From positions 62,001 through 126,000 of the forward strand of contig JAFISE010000034.1 of assembly GCA_022560025.1 (NCBI GenBank): a stretch of DNA of 64,000 nucleotides. The letters are read 5' to 3'. Shown in pieces: positions 45,685 through 56,800 of the stretch (the stretch's first letter is position 1; each line of letters starts with the position of its first letter). Origin of the DNA: Stagonosporopsis chrysanthemi (Eukaryota; Ascomycota; Dothideomycetes; Pleosporales; Didymellaceae). The notes under the pieces are model-generated. The model was not told the DNA's origin, searched no databases, and worked only from the letters and a program-made list of their open reading frames with translations. The position numbers and the translations under genes were made by a program.

Positions 45685-46240
45685 GATGAACTTTGCGCCG
45701 TGATGACTGCCGAGTGGGTTGGCTGAGTAGTCTAAAGGAAATCGAAGCTGTAGGTTTACAACACAGTCTGTGTCTGATGTTCAAAATCGCGGGTTTGAAT
45801 AAGAAGCTGTCGAGACAGCTGTTGTCGCTGTATGTGCTATCCGCAAAATGGGTGAAGAGCTCCCGACCACGCTGCCCTGTCAGAGCTAACTCATGGTGCC
45901 AATGCTGAAGCGGTGATGTGTCAAGCAAGCAGGTCGTTTAGCGACTTGTGAATACTCATTGCGATGTCAGAAGACTTGGTTTGGGCAGTCACTGAGAGCC
46001 ACATGCCAAGACGCACCAGCAGCTCACCGCCACATACTGAACATTCACACGACAGCGGAAAGCTGGAAGATGGAAGTGCTTTTCGTAAGCTTTTTCACAC
46101 ACGATGTTGATAGTTGAATGCAGCAGTTCGAGCATGTGGCGTAGCATCTCCGCGGTGTGCGTCATGAATCAGGCTTAGTGTCGTGGTTCCGGTTGGTCAG
46201 AAGCTCAAAGTTGAAGTTCAGATGGCTGCCTTTCTACTCC
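45685..46240. promoter_or_regulatory. Shared divergent promoter region, C78 deubiquitinase / HTD2
   Basis: This 556-bp gap lies between two divergent start codons, so both promoters must lie here. The frame of HTD2 stays open back to 46157 without another ATG, so this part may be 5' UTR. No specific motif is assigned. Confidence 0.45.
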
Positions 46241-48215
46241 ATGTCACTCCACACGCGATGTCCACAACGGATCGCCAGCAGAACCACCTCCCGTACCGTG
46301 TTACGGTGGCGAGGCATTCGTGGCTACTCTTCAGACACTGCAAATGACCCTGAGGGGTTCCAGCAAGTGCGCACAGAGTTGCTCAGTCGAAAGCCACGAT
46401 GGTATAACGAAACCCTCGATTCACTAGACTACCAGCAGCTTCGCACGACACTCAAAGGCTTTCAACCAGCACCCACCCGAGCGGACACAGCTCCCGCAAT
46501 AACCCCGTTGGCCAGGCTCCTGACGCGTTTTAACGCTCAATTACCGTCGTCAGAGTTGCTGTCCGATGGCACTGATCCCTTACATAGTCCGGGTGGGCCG
46601 TGGGAACGGCGTATGTGGGCAGGCGGGGTTGTCAGGTTCAACCCAAGCTTCAATTTCGGAACCCAGGAAGTAATGGAACGGTGGAAGAAGATTACCTGCT
46701 TCGAAACCATCAAGGACGTCCGGCTACAGGGGACCGGCGCCGAAGCCAAGGTCTTTGTGACAATCGAGCGAAGCTTCAGTCATACGCAAAGTCCAAAGGA
46801 TGGTGCCAAGCGTCAATCGAAAGATAGCGTGCGACTGAAAGATCCTGAGCAGGTCCATCGTACCGACGATTGGGGTGTCGCGATTCTGAAGGAGGAGCGC
46901 AATTTAGTGTTTCTCAAGCCCAAAACTGCGGCCGAACTTGTCGCTGCAGAAGCTGGCCAATTGCTCGTCCCCCGATATCTGAAGTGTATGCACAGCCCGC
47001 CCAGTTCTGCTCGTCTGCTAACATTCTTCAGCACCAACTGATCCAGACTACTCACACTCCTTGAAACCGACTCGTTCCCTCCTATTCCGTTACTCTGCGC
47101 TTACGTTCAACGCCCATCTACTGCACCTCGATTTCGAATACGCTCGGAACATCGAAGGCCACCGCAATCTTCTTGTGCATGGGCCGCTCACTCTCACACT
47201 GATGCTTCAGGTGCTGGACGGGCACCTGCTCCAGAGTGGAGGGTCCGAGACAGTGGCATCTATCGAGTATCGCAATCTGGCGCCACTGTATTGTGAAGAA
47301 GAAATGCGCGTCTGCGTCAAAAAGAGAAAGTCAACGGACAGAGCGAATATTTGGGATGTTTGGATCGAGGGCCCCACAGGTGGAATGGCTGTCAAAGCAG
47401 TTGCAAACACAGTCAAACGAGGACGAGGCGCACCGCAGGTCGACACGGTCGCCCTTGCAGCTCAAAATAAGCTACACTCGCTGGACCAGAACAGCTCTGG
47501 CACAGAGCATTTATCGGATCTCTCCAAAGCAAGACGCCGCGAGCTCCGAAAAAAGAACCGCAACCGTGAACGGAGTACATATAGCCCACCGGACTATAAC
47601 GATCAACGATCTTGGAGCAATTCCGCGAGTAGTGAAGAATCAATCTTTGCAACAAAGAACGGTCGCATTCAGGTCTTTGCGCCGTATTCGCGGAACTGGC
47701 GAACATGGCGCACAGGGAAAGCACTGCGCTATCTCTACCTTGAGTCGCAGTCACCTCTGGTGTGCAAAGTAGAAGTCCGTCGCCAGTCAGTGCCAGCTCC
47801 GAGCGCCAAACCAAACTCATCCGCGGTCTTCGAAGAGAGTCCATCGTCTCCGCAATCGGCGGCTGTGCAGGAATCTCCCGCCAGCTCCTCCGCATCCGCC
47901 GCACCGAGTCTTCCCCCCGCGAGACCCAGCTTAGCACAGCGGCAGCGCGCAGCTCTGCTCGCCAGCGCGCCGGCGCCCAACGTCGGAGCTGAACAGCAGC
48001 CTCCCTCCGACGCGCCCCCCAAGCCGCTGTTCCGCAAGGTCGAAGCAGAGGCCGCTTGGCAACCGCGAATTCCTGACGTACAATGGAAAGCGGCCAGAGA
48101 GGCGGCCAGAAAGGGTCCCAGAAAGGGTCTGACTAAGCCCCTTGTGGTGAGGAAGGTGCAGCAGCTCAGGTTGAGGAAGGTGGATACTATTGGACTGCGG
48201 AAGAGGCAGCCTTAG
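46241..48215 (+). CDS. HTD2: Mitochondrial 3-hydroxyacyl-thioester dehydratase with long C-terminal tail
   Basis: HTD2 dehydrates 3-hydroxyacyl-ACP in mitochondrial type II fatty acid synthesis, which feeds lipoate formation. Exons 46241-46985 and 47032-48215 (46-nt intron, GTATGC donor, TGCTAAC branch) give 642 aa. The start ATG opens a basic Arg/Ser/Thr-rich leader (MSLHTRCPQRIASRTTSRT) consistent with mitochondrial import. The N-terminal half carries WERRMWAGGVVRFNP. The hotdog-fold core has YSALTFNAHLLHLDFEYAR followed by LLVHGPLTLTLML, the hydratase-2-type motif. The recognisable dehydratase ends near residue 385. About 250 further residues follow: Ser/Pro/Ala-rich, then a basic end (LFRKVEAEAAWQPRIPDVQW through GLRKRQP). 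The tail is longer than known HTD2 proteins and is discussed as a finding. Confidence 0.85.
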
Positions 48216-48381
48216 AAGAGGATACGGAAGCAGGGTAACGTCGCTATGGAAGAGCCAGTTGCTAGTGTAGATCGGGCGAGTGGGGAGGAGGCAGATGCTA
48301 AGTAGATGTATGAGTGTACACGGAGTGTGTGGCTGCTGCTAAGACAGAGATGGTCTGTATAGATGTATAACACATGTATCT

Positions 48382-49530
48382 CTAGCATGCTCTCTCATCC
48401 GGTCCACCCATTACACCCATCTCCTCTCCGCCCCCCACCGCAACCCCCGCCCTCCCCTCCGCAATCGCCTCAGCGAACTCCACCGCCCCCTGCCCCCTCT
48501 CATCCAACACCCAATCGATCGTCTGCCCCAGCGTCGCGCCGTTATTCTCAAACCACCCGCCAAGCAACCGCACATAGCCCTCCACCATGCCCTTCAGCGG
48601 CGCATTCTCCTTCAGCCACAGCACCTGCTCAGGATCCAGCTTCATGTAGTCCTCGATGACGTAGTAGTGGCTTATGTCATCGCCCCAGCCCTCGGCGCCC
48701 ACGTCGTGGGAAGGGTGCAGCGCGAACTTCAGACCTGGCGCGGTGAAGCGCGAGGTGTACGTGGGCGTGGAGTTGAAGCGGGACCAGAGGTTTGTGGCGG
48801 GGGATTGCGAGGTAAAAGGGTTGTTGTGGTGGGCAGCGGACGTCGCGCCAGGCGCGGCGTGGGGAGGGGGGTAGTTGAGGTGGATGTTGAAGAGGAGGGA
48901 GTGGTCGTGGGACGCCGGGTTTCGTTTTTTGAACTTCCGCGCAATGGTACCGTTGCTGGGGCAGATGTTGTTTTGGACCACCTCGCGCATGACGGACGTG
49001 AAGTCTGCGATCTCGGCGAGCGAGGCGGTGCTCCAGTTGTGGAGCAGGGCGGCGCGCTTTTGGATTATGGGGCGTGTGACGCGCGATTCGCGCGGGTGCT
49101 GGGCGTTGTGGAAGGCGCGCGAGTAGAGCCATGTCCTGTATATGGCGCGGCGGAGGCGGTAGCGTTCGTCCTTGCTGAGGAGGCGGCGGGATTCATAGTT
49201 GTGCTTCCACTTCTTGAAGGGGTAGATGGCGCACCATTTCTCGGCGATGTGGCCGGCATGTACCATTTGCTTGAGCAGGGCGAGGGAGAAAGGGGTGTCG
49301 CGGATGATGTGTGCTGGTTGGCTGGAGTTATGGGTGAGTAGTTGGGTGAGGTCGAGTAGGGGACCGTATTGTGCTTCGGCGGCGTGCTCGAGGATGGCGA
49401 GTCTTTTGGATGAGAGCGAGATGTTGCGGAAACGACGGCATGTCGCTGACAGCGAGAGGACGTCGTTCACTGAACTGCAGGACAGCAGTATCTGGATCAC
49501 CAGTTCGGTGGCAAGATGCTCGAACAGCAT
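48382..49530 (-). CDS. F-box domain protein
   Basis: A single uninterrupted exon of 382 aa. The first ~45 residues form an F-box (HLATELVIQILLSCSSVNDVLSLSATCRRFRNI), the motif that docks Skp1 in SCF ubiquitin ligases. The rest has no repeats (no WD40 or LRR) that would show how a substrate is bound. A conserved-looking block, EKWCAIYPFKKWKHNYESRRLLSKDERYRLR, and a C-terminal segment with GWFENNGATLGQTIDWVLDERG suggest a known fungal F-box subgroup, but I cannot name the target. The C-terminal end is Gly/Glu-rich. Its start codon faces the DUF7730-like gene. Confidence 0.87.
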   Translation of the reverse strand: MLFEHLATELVIQILLSCSSVNDVLSLSATCRRFRNISLSSKRLAILEHAAEAQYGPLLDLTQLLTHNSSQPAHIIRDTPFSLALLKQMVHAGHIAEKWCAIYPFKKWKHNYESRRLLSKDERYRLRRAIYRTWLYSRAFHNAQHPRESRVTRPIIQKRAALLHNWSTASLAEIADFTSVMREVVQNNICPSNGTIARKFKKRNPASHDHSLLFNIHLNYPPPHAAPGATSAAHHNNPFTSQSPATNLWSRFNSTPTYTSRFTAPGLKFALHPSHDVGAEGWGDDISHYYVIEDYMKLDPEQVLWLKENAPLKGMVEGYVRLLGGWFENNGATLGQTIDWVLDERGQGAVEFAEAIAEGRAGVAVGGGEEMGVMGGPDERAC

Positions 49531-50033
49531 GGTGAGGAGGTGACGGGTGTATGCTTGAAGTGATCGAAGGTCTGGCGATTGGGAGTAGCAAGGCGTTCTC
49601 TAAGAGCCTTTGATGCGCGCTACTCTTCTCGAAGCCTTTAAAGCTCCTTGGTTCTGATCTCAACGGTCGTGGTCGGCTCGAAGCTGTTGTTTACTTCGAA
49701 CCAGGGTAGCTCAGGCGGTTCAAGAGACACAGACCCCAGCGTTGGGGCTATGGACAGGAAACATAGTAAGAACGCCATACACCTCGGATGCCATTGTAAG
49801 CCTCAGCAGGCTACTAGTCGCGATGGGCATCATGATGGGTAGGTCAGGAGCGCAAGGAGTCATCGCGGTGTCGTGGTAGATAACACAACCCCAGATTCCA
49901 GCCGACCAATCGGCGCGCGACTCCTCCGATGTCGTCAGTGCGAGTGCGAGCACCGCAACACCAGCAGGAGTATGAGCAGTACAGGGAAAGCTTTCAATTA
50001 TCCCAAGTTAGAAAAAAGCACCTCAGTAAAACA
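49531..50033. promoter_or_regulatory. Shared divergent promoter region, F-box / DUF7730-like gene
   Basis: About 0.5 kb between divergent genes. A CCAAT box lies at 49907-49911. Because it sits only about 20 bp before an upstream in-frame ATG at 49929 but 127 bp before the ATG at 50034, it favours the later start. Confidence 0.45.
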
Positions 50034-50870
50034 ATGTATCCTCCAGCTTCCCCTCCAATCGACCCCTCCCCCCTCCTCCGCCTCCCCCTCGAGCTCCGCC
50101 GCCAGATCTACGCCGCCCTGCTCCCCCACACCCTCAACCTCGCCGTGCACCACCAACGCGCCGCCTCCCCCACCCAGCGCGCCGAATACAACCTGACATT
50201 TGTGCGCGCGCCCTCGTCCAGCACAGGGTCATGGAAGATGCAAAAGACGTCCCCCAAAAGCGACCGCGAAACGGGCAACGACATTGTGTGGCGCCGGGGC
50301 AGCATCGCGCTGCTCGCGGTCAGCAGGCAGCTGCACGAGGAGGCCGCGGACATGCTGTACGGCGAGAACACGTTCGTGGTGGACGTCACGTTCGACAAGG
50401 TCGCGTTCCGGTACCGCTGGCGCACCGAGAACGGGCTCACGCCGAGTAGGCGGTTCGACTGGCTGGAGCACTTCAGCCAGCGCAATCTGATGCGGGTCAA
50501 GCGGTATGTGGTGAATGTCGAGAGTGTGGATGACTACACGGGGATGATCAAGTATAATGTCGGTGGACGGGGGCTGCCGGCTGGGATACGGGCGCGAGTG
50601 AGGGAGCTGGTGGATCTGCTGGTGCTGGTGCGCGACTTGGCGAGTGTGGAGGTGCACTTGATCGACGGGGATATTAGCAGACACAGATTTCCCAGCGGGC
50701 GGGTGCACAGGGTGCAGGATGAGAGCCACTACTCGCAGACGCAGACAGTGCTGGATCCGTTCAGAGCGCTGTATGGGGTCAGGCAAGTGCAGGTCACAGG
50801 GGTGAGTAAGGAGTATGCAAAGGAGTTGGAAGCAAGCATGGCTGCGCAGCGAGGAGCAGCACATGCGTAA
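50034..50870 (+). CDS. DUF7730 / F-box-like fungal protein
   Basis: A single exon of 278 aa if the ATG at 50034 is used. An in-frame ATG at 49929 would add 35 residues, but those show no domain and the CCAAT box lies too close to it. The protein starts with LLRLPLELRRQIYAALLP, the F-box-like opening of a large, mostly uncharacterised fungal family. It continues with SIALLAVSRQLHEEAADMLYGENTFVVDV, the 'old-record' pattern of that family. No catalytic motif or transmembrane helix is seen. Members may be SCF adaptors, but this is not established. The gene ends 134 bp from the converging BRX1 stop. Confidence 0.8.
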   Translation: MYPPASPPIDPSPLLRLPLELRRQIYAALLPHTLNLAVHHQRAASPTQRAEYNLTFVRAPSSSTGSWKMQKTSPKSDRETGNDIVWRRGSIALLAVSRQLHEEAADMLYGENTFVVDVTFDKVAFRYRWRTENGLTPSRRFDWLEHFSQRNLMRVKRYVVNVESVDDYTGMIKYNVGGRGLPAGIRARVRELVDLLVLVRDLASVEVHLIDGDISRHRFPSGRVHRVQDESHYSQTQTVLDPFRALYGVRQVQVTGVSKEYAKELEASMAAQRGAAHA

Positions 50871-51004
50871 GATATCTTTTGGGTATATTGGTGTACCGCA
50901 ACATCCATGCGCACCCACTCTGCCCACTGACCGAACTTCCTGCGCCTGTTGAAGATGAGCAAACCCGTAAACGCCATGCTTTTTGCCAGACCGCGACCGA
51001 AACA

Positions 51005-52130
51005 CTATGCGAAGAGGACTTGGTCGCTGAGCGGGTCCTTCGCCTTCTTGACGCCTCCATGCGTTGTGAGGCCGAGATCTGCGCGCCTGTTTCTCGAATC
51101 CCTTTGCGCATCTGTGCGAGTGTTGAAGCGGCCGGCCTTGGCCTTGAGCAGGTCGGAACGGACCTGGTTGGGCGAGACGAACTCCTTGTTCTCGTAGATG
51201 ATGGGTCCTCCGAAACTCGACTCCTGGATAACGATGGGTGTGAGGACGAAACGGGGGCCAATCTCCACCAGGCTGACGTCGAAATCACCGCCCTTGCCCT
51301 TCTTCTTGGCAGCCGCGCCATCGACATCCATATCCTCTCCGTCAACAGGCTTCTTCTTGCTTGTCTCAGACTCGTTGATCTGGTAAACGCGAACCCAGAT
51401 CTTGCCGTCTGCGACTGTGAACCCCATCACGTGGTCCACGAATGGCTTGGTCTTGCGGGAGTTTTTGGGGACTCCGAAAACCTGGGTGAAAAGTTCCTTG
51501 ATGACGCGGAGATGGGCCTGCTTGTCGAACGCTGCGTCGAAGGACAAAATTGGCCTGGATCCCTTGAGGCAGTTGCCGATGAAGTTGAGTTCTTCCATGG
51601 TGTGCAAATTCTGGAGATGCATCTTGACAGTGGGTCCGTTTGGCGGCTTGCTCACCCAGAGGTACAGATCCTTTCCTTTCCTCGCCTCGAAGAAGAGGAT
51701 GTTGTTGCAGTTGTAGAGTTCTGCGAAATGTCAGTTTTTAATCGATGTCATTGAACATGGATGCGCAAGGACAAAGTATCAGAGCGAAATAAGTAAATTC
51801 GTCCCAACTTACCGGCCATCTCGTTCAGCTGGTACAGCTTAGTCTTGGAGTCGAACTTTGCCTCTTTCCGGCTGTGAGGCCTGCAACATATTAACATCAG
51901 ATGTGCACTTGTTTACAGATTCACGACTTACATCAGCGAGTACAGGTCCTGCAGCAGATGGCGATGGCGGAACGTGACACCTCTCGAGCTCTGTCCAGGA
52001 TTAGCTTCGAGGCCTCCATTTGCAGCGCAAGACGTACCAGAATAAGCACACGCTGCTTGTTCCTCTTTTCGCCGGTCGGCTTCTCGTCGTCGCGGTCGTT
52101 GCCGGACAGATGCTTGTAGACGGCGGCCAT
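51005..52130 (-). CDS. BRX1: Ribosome biogenesis protein Brx1 (Brix domain)
   Basis: Brx1 is a nucleolar factor for early 60S subunit assembly. Four exons are inferred: 52130-52038, 51990-51932, 51880-51813 and 51720-51005, with introns of 47, 51 and 92 nt, giving 311 aa, the usual length. Phases agree at every junction. They rebuild the Brix start: RVLILSSRGVTFRHRHLLQDLYSLMPHSRKE spans three exons and is highly conserved, and ELYNCNNILFFEARKGKDLYLW follows. The C-terminal part has PILSFD, KIWVRVYQI and the EIGPRFVLTPI block typical of Brix proteins. The middle holds a Lys-rich insertion (AAAKKKGKGG). The start ATG at 52130 gives MAAVYKHLSG. Identity is firm. Confidence 0.94.
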
Positions 52131-53025
52131 GGCGATATCAGCTTCAGGTTGTTGTTGCTGCGGTATCAAACCAGGTTGCGACTTTTGGCAGAATTCGACA
52201 AGTTTGATGCCAAGCAACGAGAAAATAGTGAACCCCTGCAATGCGCACACTAGCGCGCCATGTTGCGGGCGCGCCATGCATCATCGTGTCGTCCAATGAG
52301 CAGCGCCGCCCCAACGCTCGCTGGCCCATTCTGGGGCAGCCCACGCTGCGTTGCTCGTCTCGGAGCCACAGACGGACGGGTGCAGATGAAGGCGTTGGGC
52401 TGGCCGGGCCTGCTTTGATGGATGGCGATGGCTGCGCGCTGGCCTCGACACGGGCAGAGGGCAGCCACGCTAGCCGCAGCTCGAAGGAAACCGCAGCGAA
52501 CGGGCAGCAGGAGGACGGCATGGGAGCAGCGCAAGAGGCCGACGTGCGCGCGCAGCCCAGTGCAGGCAGCTCGCCGGCAGCGGCAGCAGTGAATGCAGCC
52601 AGACGTGAAGACAGGTGTAATAATGGCAGGGCGCTGCCATGCCCGCGCGATGTGCAGTGCATCTATTGGCCGCGGTGCGGCGGCGCGTGTATCTTCACGC
52701 AAGACGGAGCGGGTTCAGGCTTTGTTAACGGGGAAGCGCACGCTAAGCTGACAAGAGGTGCCGTGTGATCTATCCAAGAGGCTCAGAGCCTCCACACCAG
52801 CCCTCGCCCTCCGTCCGCGATCCCCCGTGAGCCCACCGCGCAGTCGCCGTTGCCAGCACCCGTCGCAGCGCCATCACCGCCGCCGGAGCTCCCGCACGAC
52901 GACGCAGACGACGAGCAGACGGCGAGCGTCGGCGCATCGACCGTCACTAACGGCCCGCCGCGCACCTCGAAGCCGAGCCTCTGCTGCACCCGCCGATGCC
53001 TGCGCTGAGCCGCGCGCGCTGAGGC

Positions 53026-53061
<36 letters not shown>

Positions 53062-53089
53062 GCTGCCGTTGCTTGTTGATGTTGCGACC
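52131..53089. promoter_or_regulatory. Shared divergent promoter region, BRX1 / INO80
   Basis: About 0.96 kb of GC-rich DNA between divergent start codons. A CCAAT motif lies at 52293-52297, about 165 bp upstream of BRX1. A run of CTG repeats (53027-53060) lies just before the INO80 ATG, probably in its 5' UTR. Open frames up to 170 codons occur on both strands but reflect base bias. Confidence 0.5.
53027..53060 (+). repeat. CTG trinucleotide repeat upstream of INO80
   Basis: About eleven uninterrupted CTG units end 30 bp before the INO80 start codon. The tract is probably transcribed as part of the 5' UTR. Confidence 0.88.
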
Positions 53090-53857
53090 ATGGACGGCTA
53101 CTCGCGCGAAAGAATGATGGGAGGGCCCCCAGGGCAGCCAGCTTACCACGAGTCCCAGTCGCCAAACCAAACACCAGCTGCTTTTAGCACAGCGCATCAC
53201 TCGCCCAACGCCGTCCCCTTGCCGCACCAGCAGCACAACCACCACCCCCCGCCCCATCCCCATCCCCATTCCCATCCCCACGCCCATCCACACCACCGCT
53301 CGCCCGCCAGCCCGGCCACCGAGCTGCCGCCCATCAGCACCGCCATCTACGCGCGCGACCGCAACACGTACTACGACCCGACCCAGGACAATGCCGTAGC
53401 CCGCGACGCCGCGCCGCACCCGACCCACTACCCTCCGCCGGTGCGTATTGACCCTCGCGGTCGCCCGCTCGCCCATGTCGGCGCTGCTGCTGCGCGACCG
53501 CGACGCCCATGGGACACGCACCAACACGGAGCTAACCACCATCGCCGCCAGATTCGAGACCCACACGCCTACCCCGACGCTCGCCCGGCACACAGCCCCT
53601 ACGAGCGCCCCCATCACTCGCCCGTCGCCCAGTACGCACACCGCTCGCCGCTGCAGCGCCGGCCCTCGCAGGGCCCCCATCCACCCGCCATGGACGCCGT
53701 CTCGCACTCGCCCGTCTCGCCGACCGTCTACCAGTCCATGAACCGCGCCGTCGCCCAGCCTCCGCCGCAGTCCTATGCGAGGAGGCCATCGATAAAGGAG
53801 GAGGTGAGTCCAACTGCCATTGACTTCGCGTCCGCCCGCGTCTCTGACCTGCCACAG

Positions 53858-53894
<37 letters not shown>

Positions 53895-56800
53895 GCGCCG
53901 ACCCCATGTCCCTCTCCAGCATAATGTCCTCTGGCGCCGACACCGAACCTCCCAAACCCACACAACCTGCCCCTTACACATCGAAGCCGCCAATGTACGT
54001 GAAGCAGGAAGCAGTCCCCTCGCCTGCGCCCGCCGACTTGCCTCACGCCAACGGCTACCGGCCGTTCGAAGCCATGCCATCCGTCAGCAGCGCGCTTCCA
54101 CAACAGTACCCTGCTCGCGAGCTGCCTCTGCCAGACGAGGCCGAAGTCCAGGCTGCCCTCGCCCACATCGAGACCACGCAGATGAACGACCTGGATGCCA
54201 GTGTTGCACCGCACGAGCGTGAGCTGTACGTCCAGACGAGCAAAAAGCGCGCTCTCGATGTCACCACTACAGAAGACACCAAGCGCAAGCGCCGGCGAGA
54301 TGCCCACCTGAGGAAGTTCACCGACACCATGGCCGCACATCGAGACTATGCTAAGCAGTCGTACAATGCGGAGCACGAGGGCGAAGCATGGCAGCAGGTG
54401 CAGAGCCAGGAGATTGCCGAAGAGAAGGAGCGCAAGAAGGATATGCAGCGCAAGAGGCGGCGCGAGAAAACCATCCAGAACGAAGAGGCCAAGCGCGCCG
54501 AGGCATTGGCCAAAGCCGGCCAAGCTGATAACGAGGAAGAAAAGGAGAGGCACCTCCTCGCTGCTCAGAAAGCCGAGCGCAAGGCAAAGAACACTTCGCA
54601 GCTCCTGCAGGGCAACGCACCGATCAAGGACATCCGCGACGTAACCCCCAATGGCCCCAACATGGAGGGCGGAACCATGAGCTCGTTCCAGGCATCTGAC
54701 GACCTTGCTGGTGGGAAACGCAAAAGCCGTGGCACGGGTCGTCTCAAGAAGAGCAAGGAGCAGAAGCAGGCCGAGAAAGATGCTGCAGCCGCCGGGCAAG
54801 CTGCCATCGACCGCGGCGATGATCTGCCCAACATTGCGCCTCGCGAGGAAGCACGCCTGGGCCTGCTGCAAAGCCGAAGCGAGACCGAGGATATTGGGCC
54901 GGTGGTTCTCACATCCTATGACTCGCAGGCATACCGCAGCATATACAACCAGATTGTGAAGGACATCGCTCGCAAAGATGTGCCCAAAGTGGTTCGCATC
55001 AAAGAAAACTCCTTGTCAACGAAGCAGTCGAACCTTCGCAAGACCGCACAGCTGGCGTCGAAGGAGGCCCGCAGGTGGCAGATGCGTACCAACAAGAACA
55101 CCAAGGACATGCAAGCTAGAGCCAAGCGTGGCATGCGAGAGATGTTGGCTTTCTGGAAGAGGAACGAGCGTGACGAGCGCGAGTCTCGAAAGAACGCCGA
55201 ACGCCAGGAGCTCGAGAACGCAAAGAAGGCCGAAGCGGATCGGGAAGCAAATCGACAAAAGCGCAAACTCAATTTCCTCATCTCGCAGACCGAGCTGTAC
55301 TCTCATTTCATCGGCAAAAAGGCACGCACCGCAGAAATCGAGAGATCGACAGACGATGCCGAAACCGCTGCAAGCGCGCCCACCGAAGACCACGGAAGCG
55401 GGCTTGACATCTCCAAGATCTCCGCAGAGGGTGGAAAGGTTACGAACTTTGAAGACCTGGACTTCGACAACGAGGATGAGGGAGCCCTCAACGCTGCAGC
55501 TATGGCTAACGCTCAGCATGCTATACAAGAAGCCCAGGATAAAGCCCGGGCCTTCAACAAAAGCGCTGAGGGTGAGGAGGACGGCGAACTCAACTTCCAG
55601 AATCCATCAGGTCTACAGAACAAAGAAGACTGGATCCCTCAACCCGGCCTCCTCAACTGCACGCTCAAGGAATACCAACTCAAGGGTCTCAACTGGCTGG
55701 TCAACCTGTATGAGCAGGGTATCAACGGTATCTTGGCCGATGAGATGGGTCTAGGAAAGACTGTCCAGTCCATCTCTGTCATGGCGTATCTCGCAGAACG
55801 TTACAACATCTGGGGACCCTTCCTCGTCATCGCGCCCGCCTCGACACTGCACAACTGGCAACAGGAAATCACCAGGTTCGTCCCAGATCTCAATGTACTG
55901 CCGTACTGGGGTACAGCAAAGGACCGAAAAGTTCTGCGCAAGTTCTGGGATCGCAAGCACGTCACATACGACCGAAACTCACCGTTCCATGTTGTTGTAA
56001 CATCATACCAATTGGTCGTGCAGGATGCACAGTACTTCCAGAAGATGCGTTGGCAGTATATGATTCTCGACGAAGCTCAGGCTATCAAGTCCTCTCAGAG
56101 TTCCAGATGGAAGAGTTTGCTTGCCTTCCACTCCCGCAACAGGTTGCTTCTCACAGGAACACCCATCCAGAACAACATGCAAGAACTGTGGGCCTTGCTC
56201 CATTTCATCATGCCAACTCTGTTCGATTCGCACGACGAGTTCAGCGACTGGTTCTCGAAGGACATTGAGAGCCACGCGCAGAGTAACACCAAGCTGAACG
56301 AAGATCAGCTGAGGCGTTTGCATATGATTCTCAAGCCCTTCATGTTGAGACGTGTCAAGAAGCACGTTCAGAAGGAGCTTGGAGACAAGATCGAGCTTGA
56401 TGTCTTCTGCGACCTCACATACCGACAGCGCGCTTACTACACCAATTTGCGGAACAAGATCAGCATCATGGACCTTATCGAGAAGGCTGTTGGGGACGAC
56501 CAGGACAGTGCGACACTGATGAATCTGGTCATGCAATTCAGGAAAGTCTGCAATCATCCTGACCTGTTCGAGCGTGCCGATACGTGGTCACCATTCGCCT
56601 TTGCTTCATTCGCTGAGACAGGCTCTTTCTTGCGCGAGGGGCAGAACGTCCGAGTTGGGTACTCTACACGCAATATGATTGAGTATCCCTTACCACGGCT
56701 GATCTGCCGCAATGGTGGTAGGCTCGACATTGCCGGTCCGGAGAATGACAGGGCCGGCTTCAATAACCACTGGCTGTATAACGAGCTGAATGTTTGGACA

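Noticed and set aside
47413..47937. 174-codon minus-strand frame opposite HTD2
   Set aside because: Shadow of the HTD2 frame with no domain.
52250..52768. 150-175 codon frames in the BRX1/INO80 gap
   Set aside because: Present on both strands in GC-rich DNA, Ala/Arg/Pro-rich, without domain.
52874..54871. 665-codon minus-strand frame opposite INO80
   Set aside because: Entirely antisense to the INO80 N-terminal coding region; long because of codon bias there.
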